Source: Acidobacteriota bacterium (GTDB lineage Bacteria; Acidobacteriota; Blastocatellia; Chloracidobacteriales; Chloracidobacteriaceae). Taken from it: a stretch of DNA of 64,000 bases. Position 1 is the first letter of the stretch. The number at the start of each line of letters is the position of its first letter. Where the stretch lies: assembly GCA_016208495.1 (NCBI GenBank), contig JACQXX010000019.1, positions 115,879-179,878 of the forward strand, given 5' to 3'. Made by a program: the position numbers and the translations under genes. Below the pieces are notes generated by a model. The model was not told the origin of the DNA, ran no database searches, and saw nothing but the letters and a program-made list of their open reading frames with translations. Below are positions 54,080-62,249 of this stretch, one piece after another.

Positions 54080-55306
54080 TTATTCGGATCTGAGAGCCTG
54101 AATGGGATCAAGTTTCGCAGCTCGATTGGCTGGGAAAATTCCAAAAAACAACCCCACCGCAATTGACACAATAAGTGCTGTCAGAACGGCCCACACCGGC
54201 ATGTGAACTGGAATTCCAAGATAAAGCGAGAGCACTTCGACCAGAAAAAAGGCCAGCACCACACCACTCATTCCACCAAATCCAGAGAGTAAAATTGACT
54301 CAGCTAAAAACTGAGCCAGGATATCACGTCGCCGGGCACCCATACTTTTGCGAATCCCGATTTCGCGGGTTCGTTCGGTGACCGATACCAGCATGATGTT
54401 CATAATCACAATGCCACCGACCACCAGTGAAATACTGGTAATCGGCAAGGCAACCGCCGCCACGGCACCAGTAATGCTATTGAGAAAAGCCTGGGTCGCT
54501 TCGTCGTTGACGATACTAAAGTCATCTTCTTCCGACAGCCCCAGATGATGACGGGTGCGCATGACAACCCGCATCTGGTCTTCGACTTTTAAAGGATCGG
54601 CCTTCGCTTCAGGTTTAACATAAAGGATGAGTGATCGGCGTGATCCAAATTGTTTGAGGTAGGAGGAAAGTGGAATCTGAATGAAATTATCCTGTGATTG
54701 ACCGAGAAAAACACCCAGGGGACGTGCGACGCCAATCACGGTATACAGCGAATTCCCAACCCGAATTTCGCGCCCAAGCGGATTTCCGGTCGGAAACAAT
54801 CCTTTGACGATATCCTGTCCAAGAAAGCAGACTGGCCGCCGGTTTTCATCGTCGAAAGGTAAAAAATACCGTCCGGTTTCCACATCAATTTTTGAAAGCA
54901 GTTCAAAGTTGTGGGTGACTCCCTGAATACCAACCCCGGTCAATTCAGTATTGCCATAGCGGACTGGCGCGCTGGTTCCATCCTGGGCACCGACAGCCAG
55001 GACATCCGTTAGCTGTTCACTGAGCGCCCGCAAATCATCAAGTTTCAGATCCGGATTGCGGTTAAAAGCTTTCAAGAACCTGTCAAAGTTGCCAAACCCC
55101 TGAAAGCTGGCCTTCTCAATGCGCAAGGCCCCGGCCCCAAGGGAGGAAATACTCTGCGAAACATACACATTGGCGCCTTCGATCACGGTTGCCACCAGCG
55201 TGACCACGGCCACGCCGATGATAATGCCCAGAAGTGTTAAAAACGAACGGAGCTTATTCGACTGAATCGCATTCCAGGCAATGCGTACTGCTTCGATCCA
55301 ATTCAT
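54080..55306 (-). CDS. MacB-type ABC transporter permease
   Basis: A 408-residue permease with the same layout as its neighbour: LRSFLTLLGIIIGVAVVTLV near the N-terminus, a periplasmic domain (about 50-280) and GGIVIMNIMLVSVTERTREI, IRKSMGARRRDILAQFLAES, ending PIQALRSE. The frame is open to 55573, but the extra 89 residues come from the palindromic element and are not coding; the ATG at 55306 gives the family start. With the gene at 52780 it probably makes a two-permease exporter that needs an ATPase from elsewhere. Confidence 0.9.
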   Translation of the reverse strand: MNWIEAVRIAWNAIQSNKLRSFLTLLGIIIGVAVVTLVATVIEGANVYVSQSISSLGAGALRIEKASFQGFGNFDRFLKAFNRNPDLKLDDLRALSEQLTDVLAVGAQDGTSAPVRYGNTELTGVGIQGVTHNFELLSKIDVETGRYFLPFDDENRRPVCFLGQDIVKGLFPTGNPLGREIRVGNSLYTVIGVARPLGVFLGQSQDNFIQIPLSSYLKQFGSRRSLILYVKPEAKADPLKVEDQMRVVMRTRHHLGLSEEDDFSIVNDEATQAFLNSITGAVAAVALPITSISLVVGGIVIMNIMLVSVTERTREIGIRKSMGARRRDILAQFLAESILLSGFGGMSGVVLAFFLVEVLSLYLGIPVHMPVWAVLTALIVSIAVGLFFGIFPANRAAKLDPIQALRSE

Positions 55307-55409
55307 GGGTAAAGACTGCACTTTTCGGAAATTGGGGTGGCCTGTAAGGCTATCCGGAAATGCCGGCGCAAGCAACCTGAAGGAAGAGGAAGGAGCGAAG
55401 TAGTGAGTA

Positions 55410-55722
55410 CTCCGTTGCGGAAAGGTCACTTGAGCTTGACAACCCCCGCCCGGAGGGCGATGGAGAGTAGCCGGTGGTCGCGCAGCTTTGGGCGCTACCA
55501 CCGGTTCACTGCCCAGCCCCGTCTCGCGCCCGGATGGGCGCTGGAAGATTGGTTCGGTCTGGCATCGCAGCATTCACTGACCCGCTTGAAACTTTGGTCC
55601 AGCGCCCATCCGGGCGCAAACCATGCTGTGCCCATATTCCGGTGGGTGCGCCTCAAAGCAGGCTTCCCACCGGCTACTTTCCGGCGCCCATCCGGGCGAA
55701 AACCGACCTTTCCGCAACGGAG
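55410..55722. mobile_element. Palindromic non-autonomous element B with 10-bp target duplication
   Basis: The 313 bp element begins CTCCGTTGCGGAAAGGT and ends with its inverted copy ACCTTTCCGCAACGGAG. A perfect 10-bp direct repeat GTAGTGAGTA flanks it (55400-55409 and 55723-55732), the sign of a transposition event into a GTAGTGA heptamer array. Inside are CCGGTGG...CCACCGG hairpins on each side (55468-55505 and 55639-55676) and a central GCGCCCGGATGGGCGCTGGA with its inverse. It matches the element at 59974-60284. Confidence 0.88.
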
Positions 55723-55858
55723 GTAGTGAGTAGTGAAGTAGTGAAGTAGTTCAGCCTTGATTCCTGGTTCTAGTCTGTCTACTCCTAAAACTCTGTGATT
55801 TTGACTATTTCGCTATTTCGCCACTTCGCTATTTCACTTTCCTATCTAATTCGCTATT
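55723..55858. repeat. GTAGTGA and CGCTATTT arrays upstream of lpxI
   Basis: After the element come GTAGTGA-type units (55723-55748), and at 55803-55858 units of TTCGCTATTTCG/CCACTTCGC. These form loosely inverted arms like those at the other heptamer sites. Confidence 0.75.
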
Positions 55859-55861
55859 TGC

Positions 55862-55890
55862 TTGATTTCTCTGAAAAAGCACCCTATAGA
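55862..55890 (+). promoter_or_regulatory. Promoter of lpxI, giving a nearly leaderless mRNA
   Basis: TTGATT at 55862-55867 and TATAGA at 55885-55890 are 17 bases apart. Transcription would start at about 55896-55898, within a few bases of the ATG at 55899, leaving no room for a ribosome binding site. Confidence 0.6.
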
Positions 55891-55898
55891 GTGATGTC

Positions 55899-56735
55899 AT
55901 GGCTGAGTCTTCCTCACTTCCTTCCAATACAACTTTTGGGCTCATCGCCGGCAATGGCCAGTTTCCGTTTTTGGTCCTGGAGGGCGCACGTGTGCAAGGT
56001 GTGGAGATAGTGGTGGCCGCGATTAAAGAAGAGACTTTTCCGGACATCACCAACCACACACAGCGCATTGAATGGCTGGGAATTGGGCAACTTGGCAAAT
56101 TGATTCGATTTTTTAAACGTGAAGGGGTCACGCATGCGTTGATGGCTGGTCAGGTCAAACACAAGCAAATCTTCAGTTCCAGTTTGCCGGATTTGCGAAT
56201 GCTGATGATGCTGGCCCGGCTCACGATGAAAAACACGGACTCACTCCTTGGGGCCGTGGCGGGCGAACTGGAGGCTGAAGGCATCCGCCTGATTGACTCC
56301 ACCTATTTTGTGAAACACCTGCTGCCGCCACCTGGAACGCTGACTCGCCGCTTACCAAATCAAAAAGAGAAGGCAGATCTCGCCTATGGGCTGCAGGTGG
56401 CCCGCGAGATTGCCCGCCTTGATCTTGGTCAAACGATTGTGGTGAGCAATTGCGCGGTGGTGGCGATTGAAGCCATGGAAGGCACGGATGCCACGATCTT
56501 ACGCGCTGGTGAACTTGCCAACGGTCGCCCATTGACCGTGATCAAGGTGGCGAAACCAAATCAGGATATGCGCTTTGACGTTCCAGTCATTGGACTGCCG
56601 ACGATTGAAACCCTCAAGCGCGCGGGTGCCACGGCCCTCACGGTCACGGCTGGAAAAACACTTCTTTTTGATAAAGATGAAATGCTCAATCTGGCAAATC
56701 GGTATAAGATCACCATCACCGCCCATGAAGAGTGA
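55899..56735 (+). CDS. lpxI: UDP-2,3-diacylglucosamine pyrophosphatase LpxI
   Basis: A 278-residue protein of the LpxI (DUF1009) family, which splits UDP-2,3-diacylglucosamine in lipid A synthesis in bacteria without LpxH. It opens with TFGLIAGNGQFPFLVLEGAR, followed by HALMAGQVKHKQIF, SLLGAVAGELEAEGIRLIDS, VVSNCAVVAIEAMEGTDATI and DMRFDVPVIGLPTIETL. Length is normal. Its presence supports a lipid A-making outer membrane. Other lpx genes are not in the window. A promoter directly before the ATG suggests a leaderless transcript. Confidence 0.95.
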   Translation: MAESSSLPSNTTFGLIAGNGQFPFLVLEGARVQGVEIVVAAIKEETFPDITNHTQRIEWLGIGQLGKLIRFFKREGVTHALMAGQVKHKQIFSSSLPDLRMLMMLARLTMKNTDSLLGAVAGELEAEGIRLIDSTYFVKHLLPPPGTLTRRLPNQKEKADLAYGLQVAREIARLDLGQTIVVSNCAVVAIEAMEGTDATILRAGELANGRPLTVIKVAKPNQDMRFDVPVIGLPTIETLKRAGATALTVTAGKTLLFDKDEMLNLANRYKITITAHEE

Positions 56736-56763
56736 AATAGCAAAATAGTCAAAACCATAGAGT

Positions 56764-56896
56764 TAAGGGAGTCGGATGGAAACATCATACCACCAGGGTT
56801 CGGGGTTCAGGGCCAAATAGTCCACGTTGAATGGTACCCGCCAGTTCCCCAGTCTTCATCTTGTGTGGGATCAGTCGCTTCATCGCCGAAACCCTG
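56764..56896. repeat. Direct repeat upstream of the PP2C-TPR gene (copy 1)
   Basis: About 133 bp beginning TAAGGGAGTCGGATGGAAAC and ending CATCGCCGAAACCCTG. A second copy lies at 58648-58798, in the same orientation, on the other side of the PP2C-TPR gene. The copies differ in the number of TTCAGGG/TTTCGGGG units. In copy 1 a 163 bp element is inserted at the right end. Confidence 0.88.
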
Positions 56897-57059
56897 CTAA
56901 TCCCCCCGGATTTTGTGGGGTAAGCTCAAAAATGAATCCAAAAGCCCTAAAAATGGCCTGTTTTGAGCTGTTTTACCTGTCACCCACAAAAATGTGGTTT
57001 AGCTAAGTCCTTTGTTTTCAACACAAGACTAATCACCCCACAAAATCCGGGGGGATTAG
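56897..57059. mobile_element. 163 bp MITE with perfect 25-bp inverted ends
   Basis: The element has perfect 25-bp terminal inverted repeats (56897-56921 and 57035-57059), starting CTAATCCCCCCGGATTTT. It is flanked by an 8-bp direct repeat AAACCCTG (56889-56896 and 57060-57067). The copy of the surrounding repeat at 58648-58798 lacks it and shows the uninterrupted site, where GAAACCCTG runs on into AACCCTG units. The middle (about 110 bp) has no coding potential. The perfect ends suggest a recent insertion. Confidence 0.92.
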
Positions 57060-57216
57060 AAACCCTGAACCCTGAACCCTGAACCCGATTTCAGTGGGAT
57101 TTTATTTTCTTCTGGGTCCCTAAGGAGTTGACAGACTGCAGCTGGGAGCCACGACTTCGCGACTTCGCGACTTCGCGACTTCACTCATTCACGACTTCAC
57201 TCATTCACGACTGCCT
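57060..57216. repeat. AACCCTG heptamers and CGCGACTT octamers before the PP2C-TPR gene
   Basis: AACCCTG units at 57060-57087 continue the array interrupted by the MITE. At 57150-57182 four copies of an 8-bp GCGACTTC unit follow, then CACTCATTCACGACTT units up to the start codon. No ribosome binding site is visible. Confidence 0.85.
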
Positions 57217-58650
57217 ATGCCCACACCTTCGCCGTCACCAGCCGTCCCCTATACCCTCCAATATGCCTGCATTTGCGACCGTGGGTTACGCCGCAGTGCC
57301 AACCAGGATCGTGCCTGGGCAAACCTGGATCACCGGGTATTTGCGGTCTGTGATGGAGTTGGGGGCAGCCAGGGCGGTGAGATTGCCAGTCAGACGGCAA
57401 TCGAGACCCTGCAGGATGCGTTTTATACGCCTGACAATAATCCGCCCTTGATCCGGCTGGAACGGGCGGTGTATTACGCCAATCGCGACATTTTTGAAAT
57501 GGCGGCCCGTGATGTGCATCTGGCCGGAATGGCAACCACAATTGTGGCGCTCTATTTGGAAGGCACGACGGCTTACATCGGTCATGCTGGTGACAGTCGA
57601 ATTTATCGCTTCTTTCAAGGAAAACTCACTCAGGAAACCGAAGATCACACTGAAGTCCAGGAAGCTGTTCGGCGCGGGTCATTGACGCCGGAAGAAGCCG
57701 TCCATGCGCGCGGGAAAAACGTCATTATGCGGGCGCTGGGAATCCAGCCTGAAATTGAACTTGAAACCCGAAGCTTCACGGTTGAAGTCGGCACCCGCTT
57801 CCTGCTGTGTAGCGATGGCATTACCCGCCACATCTCCAACGCCGAGATTGAAGAGCTCATGAAACGGATCGCGGACCCGCAGGTGCTGTGCGACGAATTT
57901 CACCGGATGTGTTATGCCCGTGGCGCGGATGATAACCTGACCGCACTGGTCGTCGCGCTCAACCCGCCGGGAGATTCAGGTGACGCTCAGTCTCCGACGC
58001 CGGTCAGCCTGGATTCAATTCCGTCCCTGGATCCAGTTCTGGTTCATTCCGGGGAACATAGTTTTTCAGCCGAGTTGCGCCGTAGCCGTGAGCACAGCAC
58101 TCCTCCCCGCAGCTTTCCCCCAGAACGGGGAGCTGGCAAATCACATCCGTTTGAGGAACATCTGGCGGCCCAGAAAGCGGCGTTGAAACGGCGAATGATC
58201 GGCCTTGGCATCGGAATGATTGTGCTGGTTGGGCTGGCCTTTTGGGCTGGCCAGCAATCTCAGGCATTGATGCCCGCTCAACAACTCCCCCCAACTGATG
58301 CTCCAGGGAAAGACTTGTCCATAAATCCCTCCAATCAGGCACTGTTTGAAGCTGGTCAAAAAGCGATGACTGAATCCAAACCAAAAGCCGCGTATGATAT
58401 CTTTGCCAAACTGGTAAATCGGGAACCAACCCGTGCTGAATATCATTACTGGCTTGGGCGTGCCGCTTTAGCCAATCAACAACCCCAGGAAGCAGGGAAA
58501 TCCCTTGAAAAGGCAATCCAATTGGATTCAAAATTGGCTGATGCCTATCTCTACCTTGCTGCCGCCCGTCGGATGAGTGGAAACCTGACTGGCAGCGAAG
58601 CCGCACTCAAAGAATTCGAAAAACGACATCAGCCGGCACCTTCCCACTAA
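57217..58650 (+). CDS. PP2C-type phosphatase with membrane helix and TPR repeats
   Basis: A 477-residue protein. The PP2C domain (about 12-255) shows CDRGLRRSANQDRAW, FAVCDGVGGSQGGEIAS, YIGHAGDSRIYRFFQG, LLCSDGITRHI and GADDNLTALVVAL. A Pro/Ser linker (about 260-320) leads to one membrane helix (MIGLGIGMIVLVGLAFWAG). The C-terminal part is a TPR-type helical repeat (AYDIFAKLVNREPTRAEYHY, AGKSLEKAIQLDSKLADAYL). It would place the phosphatase in the cytoplasm and the TPR outside. No kinase gene is adjacent. Direct repeats flank the gene, and its stop codon lies at the start of the second copy. Confidence 0.92.
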   Translation: MPTPSPSPAVPYTLQYACICDRGLRRSANQDRAWANLDHRVFAVCDGVGGSQGGEIASQTAIETLQDAFYTPDNNPPLIRLERAVYYANRDIFEMAARDVHLAGMATTIVALYLEGTTAYIGHAGDSRIYRFFQGKLTQETEDHTEVQEAVRRGSLTPEEAVHARGKNVIMRALGIQPEIELETRSFTVEVGTRFLLCSDGITRHISNAEIEELMKRIADPQVLCDEFHRMCYARGADDNLTALVVALNPPGDSGDAQSPTPVSLDSIPSLDPVLVHSGEHSFSAELRRSREHSTPPRSFPPERGAGKSHPFEEHLAAQKAALKRRMIGLGIGMIVLVGLAFWAGQQSQALMPAQQLPPTDAPGKDLSINPSNQALFEAGQKAMTESKPKAAYDIFAKLVNREPTRAEYHYWLGRAALANQQPQEAGKSLEKAIQLDSKLADAYLYLAAARRMSGNLTGSEAALKEFEKRHQPAPSH

Positions 58651-58837
58651 GGGAGTCGGATGGAAATATCATACCGCCAGGGTTCAGGGTTTCGGGGTTT
58701 CGGGGTTTCGGGGCCAGATACTCCACGTTGAATGGTACCCGCCAGTTCCCCAGTCTTCATCTTGAGTGGGATCAGTCAATTCATCGCCGAAACCCTGAAC
58801 CCTGAACCCTGAACCCTGAACCTCGAACCCTGAACTC
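58648..58837. repeat. Direct repeat copy 2 and AACCCTG array before the diguanylate cyclase
   Basis: The repeat (58648-58798) includes three TTTCGGGG octamers at 58685-58711. AACCCTG units follow (58789-58835) and stop three bases before the ATG at 58838, without a ribosome binding site. It is the uninterrupted counterpart of 56764-56896. Confidence 0.88.
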
Positions 58838-59857
58838 ATGAATGACAACGCCAACAAGAGCAATGGTGAAATTTTGATCGTTGACGACAACCCGATTAAC
58901 CTCGATTTGTTATCCGGGTTGCTGCGCGAGCATAACTATCGAGTCCGGGCGGCAATCAATGGACGTCGGGCCCTGACAGCAATCCGATCTTGCCTGCCGG
59001 ATCTGGTGATGCTCGACATCACCATGCCGGAAATGGATGGTTATGAAGTGTGCCGCCAGATCAAAGCTGATGAATTAACTCGCGATATCCCGGTGATTTT
59101 TATCAGCGCGCTGGATGAAGTGATTGATAAAGTGCGGGCGTTTGAAATTGGCGGGGTTGACTATGTCACCAAACCTTTTCAATTTGGCGAAGTTCTGGTC
59201 CGAATTGAAAACCAGCTCAAAATCTCGCGGCTGCAAAAGGAAATGGAGCGCAAGAACCTGGAACTCCAGCAATCCTATATGCAGCTTGAACGGGCCAACC
59301 GGATGCTCAAAGCCCTGTCTTACCTGGATGCACTGACCGGAATTGCCAATCGTCGCCATTTCGACGAAGCCCTTGACCAGGAGTGGCGGCGCGCAACCCG
59401 AACCAATGCCCCGCTGTCATTGGTGATGATTGATATTGATTTCTTCAAAGCTTTTAATGATTTTTATGGTCACCAGGGTGGTGACGAATGCCTGAAACAG
59501 GTGGCGCAAGTCCTCAGCAATACCTTAAAACGGGCTGGTGACCTGGCCGCCCGGTATGGCGGCGAAGAGTTTGCCGTCGTTTTGCCCGGTACCGAGGCTG
59601 AAGGCGCCGCCATTCTGGCCGATGAACTCAGAGCCAAGGTCGAGAGCCTCAGTCTGGAGCATCATCGCGCCCCGTCCCAAATCGTGACCATTAGTTTAGG
59701 CGTGGCCACCGCCATCCCGAAAGAAGGAATCTCACCAGAAAGCTTGATTGCCATTGCGGACCGGGCCCTGTATCGCTCGAAAAAAGATGGCCGGAATCGG
59801 GTGAGTATCTTTGACGAAGCCATTGACGGCCCCGTTGGCGACAAGGGGACTGAGTGA
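58838..59857 (+). CDS. Diguanylate cyclase with receiver domain
   Basis: A 339-residue PleD-like protein. The receiver domain (about 10-130) has LIVDDNPINLDLLS, the phosphoacceptor in VMLDITMPEMDGYE, and VTKPF. A short coiled coil (EMERKNLELQQSYMQLERAN) joins it to a GGDEF domain (about 165-325) with the active site GGEEF and an intact inhibitory I-site RAGD five residues before it. It should make cyclic di-GMP when phosphorylated and be inhibited by product. No kinase is adjacent. The gene starts directly after a heptamer array. Confidence 0.95.
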   Translation: MNDNANKSNGEILIVDDNPINLDLLSGLLREHNYRVRAAINGRRALTAIRSCLPDLVMLDITMPEMDGYEVCRQIKADELTRDIPVIFISALDEVIDKVRAFEIGGVDYVTKPFQFGEVLVRIENQLKISRLQKEMERKNLELQQSYMQLERANRMLKALSYLDALTGIANRRHFDEALDQEWRRATRTNAPLSLVMIDIDFFKAFNDFYGHQGGDECLKQVAQVLSNTLKRAGDLAARYGGEEFAVVLPGTEAEGAAILADELRAKVESLSLEHHRAPSQIVTISLGVATAIPKEGISPESLIAIADRALYRSKKDGRNRVSIFDEAIDGPVGDKGTE

Positions 59858-59895
59858 CAAGGGGACGGGGTGACAAGGGGACGGGAGATCAGGCA
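59855..59895. repeat. GACAAGGGGAC array after the diguanylate cyclase gene
   Basis: Units of TGACAAGGGGACGGGG are repeated about three times starting inside the end of the coding sequence, so the C-terminal residues GDKGTE come from repeat sequence. Confidence 0.75.
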
Positions 59896-59973
59896 TCCCC
59901 TTCGGGGATCAACCACTGTCATTTCTCAACCGTCATTCAAAATTTGAGCGAATCACACGCTTCTTTCTTCCTT

Positions 59974-60284
59974 CTCCATTGTGGAAAGGTCGGTTTTCGC
60001 CCGGATGGGCGGTGGAAAGTAGCCGGTGGGCAGCCTGCTTTGAGGCGCACCCACCGGAATACAAGCCCAGGCACGTTCGCGCCCGGTAGGGCGCTGGATC
60101 AAAATCTCAACGGGTTTACAGAATTGAGAATATCTGACCGACACAATTTTCCAGCGCCCGTCCGGGCGCGAACAGAATTGGACCGAAGATCCGGTGGTGT
60201 GCCCAAAGCGGCAAACCACCGGCTACTTTCCGTCGCCCATCCGGGCGGAAACTGTCAAGCTCAAGCAACCTTTCCGCAACGGAG
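59974..60284. mobile_element. Palindromic non-autonomous element C with 10-bp target duplication
   Basis: The 311 bp element has ends CTCCATTGTGGAAAGGT and, inverted, ACCTTTCCGCAACGGAG, and is flanked by a perfect 10-bp direct repeat TTTCTTCCTT (59964-59973 and 60285-60294). Inside are a CCGGTGG...CCCACCGG hairpin at 60024-60057, its partner at 60190-60225, and the central pair GCGCCCGGTAGGGCGCTGGA / TCCAGCGCCCGTCCGGGCGC. It is the same family as 55410-55722. ORFs inside it are not genes. Confidence 0.9.
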
Positions 60285-60329
60285 TTTCTTCCTTCTCGAT
60301 TCTTCATTTTTCCTTCTCAATTCTTCATT

Positions 60330-61073
60330 ATGTCTGATTCGCTTCCTGGTAAATTTCTGACGGCTGAATGGCGGTACCTGCTGATGTTGAATTATGAAAT
60401 CAACCCGGCGGTACTGGCCCCCTATGTTCCCAAAGGAACGGAAATTGACTTCTGGGATGGCCGCACCTTCGTCAGCCTGGTTGGGTTTATGTTTTTGAAC
60501 ACCAAAGTCCTGGGCATCCCCATCCCATTTCATCGCAATTTCGAAGAAGTCAATTTACGCTTCTATGTGCGGTACAAGGGACCTGAAGGCTGGCGGCGTG
60601 GAGTTGCCTTCATCAAGGAAATTGTGCCCCGTTTTGCCATCGCGGCGGTGGCACGCGGGGTGTACAACGAAAACTATGTTTCGCTCCCAATGCGACACAC
60701 GCTTGACCGCGAAGGCGATATTTTCCCAACCACTGGCGGCACGGTTGAGTATGGCTGGCGGTTTCAAGGCGAGTGGCATTCGATGAAAGCGATTGCCAGC
60801 GGGCCTCCGAGTCCATTGCAAGCCGGGTCCGAAGCTGAATTTATTACCGAACACTATTGGGGATATGCCGCCCAGATTGACGGCGGCTGTGTTGAATATC
60901 GGGTTGAGCATCCGCCCTGGCAGGTGTGGTCGGTTCGTGGATGGAATCTGGTGTGCGATGCGGTGGCGCTGTATGGGCCAGAGTTCGGTCAGGTTTTGAC
61001 CCAACCGCCGAGTTCGGCGTTTCTGGCGGCAGGTTCAGAAGTGACGGTGAGGAAAGGAATCCGGCTGTATTGA
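60330..61073 (+). CDS. DUF2071 (YqjF-type) protein
   Basis: A 247-residue protein that covers the DUF2071 domain: FLTAEWRYLLMLNYEINPAV, VPKGTEIDFWDGRTFVSLVG, FHRNFEEVNLRFYVRYK and RRGVAFIKEIVPRFAIAAVA. The family has an acetoacetate decarboxylase-like fold, with no established reaction. There is no signal peptide or membrane helix. The gene stands alone between an element and a 373 bp gap. No ribosome binding site is visible. Confidence 0.88.
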   Translation: MSDSLPGKFLTAEWRYLLMLNYEINPAVLAPYVPKGTEIDFWDGRTFVSLVGFMFLNTKVLGIPIPFHRNFEEVNLRFYVRYKGPEGWRRGVAFIKEIVPRFAIAAVARGVYNENYVSLPMRHTLDREGDIFPTTGGTVEYGWRFQGEWHSMKAIASGPPSPLQAGSEAEFITEHYWGYAAQIDGGCVEYRVEHPPWQVWSVRGWNLVCDAVALYGPEFGQVLTQPPSSAFLAAGSEVTVRKGIRLY

Positions 61074-61446
61074 AGCTCAGGACGAGCAAGAGTGGGGATT
61101 GAAAGTGGTAGGACTTGCAAATGAAGTCAAAATGAGGCCGTCATAAATAATTAGGAATTATGAATTGTGAATTATGAACAAAGTATCGAGTTGAATCAGA
61201 AACGCTGAGTTGTTTCCTCATTCATCCCTCATAATTCATCCCTCATAATTTGGTATCGGTCACAAGCAAAAACAACTTTCAATACAGCCGGACAAAATGA
61301 AGGTAAGACGAACTTTCGCGCACTATCCTGGTTGCACCATTGTGAAATCAGGTCTTCGGATGAGAAAAAGGGAAGGAATTGAGAGAGTTGTATTTTCCCG
61401 CAACCCTGAACCCTGAACCCTCAATGGTATTCCAAATGTCGAGATG
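61074..61446. other. 373 bp gap with AATTATGA arms
   Basis: No gene is seen. AATTATGAATTGTGAATTATGA-type units (61153-61174) are answered by TCATCCCTCATAATT units (61221-61249), a loose inverted repeat. Two to three ACCCTGA heptamers occur at 61402-61421. Confidence 0.6.
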
Positions 61447-62016
61447 TTATCGTTTTGGAGAGGTGACAGTATATCCAGTCTGAGGCTTTCGAACTGATCG
61501 CCCATGCTGAAGGACTTCGACCTTAATTTTTTGCCGTCCAAATTTTACTGCCTCAGCTTTGGATGGCACGAACACATCTATTTTATTCCCCTTGATTTTA
61601 CTGCCGGTATCGGCGACGTGGTAAATGCCGGAATATTTCCCGGCGTGGATCTTCACCACAGACCCAAGTGGCAGGACTCGAACATCCGCGGCAATCATTC
61701 CACGTTCAGTTGGTTTTCCTGACGCCGTCCGCCCTTTTAAGCAATAGGCCGTGGCGGTGTAGGAATCAGCCGGCTGTGGAATCAGTGAATTGGTGTTCAA
61801 GGTATTTGAAGACTTGCGGTTTTGGTTGGCAGAAGCGCCAGTGTTTCGGTTGGTGGTTTGAGACGGATTTTTGCTGTTTTTGCCCTGCTTTTGACCAAGT
61901 GCGGTCACATACCCAGAGCCAAGTGCAGCCAGCGCCAAAATCACCACGGCGGAGATAACTCGCGTTACCTTTGAGGTGGGAAGTTGGTTTGTTACCCGTG
62001 GTTCAAATCGTCCCAT
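61447..62016 (-). CDS. Exported 3D-domain protein
   Basis: A 189-residue protein with an N-terminal signal or anchor (VISAVVILALAALGSGYVTA), an Asn/Ser/Thr-rich linker (about 45-80) and a C-terminal 3D domain with a double-psi beta-barrel: SYTATAYCLKGRTASGKPTE, MIAADVRVLPLGSVVKI and IYHVADTGSKIKGNKIDVFV, where the three conserved aspartates are present. Such domains are found in lytic transglycosylases and cell-wall proteins like MltA and YocH. It probably acts on peptidoglycan. AAGGAGGT lies 6 bases before the start, the clearest ribosome binding site in the window. Confidence 0.9.
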   Translation of the reverse strand: MGRFEPRVTNQLPTSKVTRVISAVVILALAALGSGYVTALGQKQGKNSKNPSQTTNRNTGASANQNRKSSNTLNTNSLIPQPADSYTATAYCLKGRTASGKPTERGMIAADVRVLPLGSVVKIHAGKYSGIYHVADTGSKIKGNKIDVFVPSKAEAVKFGRQKIKVEVLQHGRSVRKPQTGYTVTSPKR

Positions 62017-62249
62017 TGAAATACCTCCTTGTCTGCCTTAGCCAATATCCCATATCGGCATAGCATCGTGATCACCATAAGCCTGCTTCTTCTACCGCTG
62101 GCTTCCAATCAGATTGGGTTCATCGGCACACATCATCACAAAACATCCAGAAATCGGGTGTTCCATCATGTGTATTGAGAAGTTTTATGCTTACAGCTTG
62201 AGTGGTCGAATAGGATATGTGCGAAAGTCCAGGCATTATAGCAGACGTG

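Noticed and set aside
54080..55573. N-terminal extension of the second permease into the element upstream
   Set aside because: The extra residues are encoded by the 55410-55722 element and 55307-55409; the family start is at 55306.
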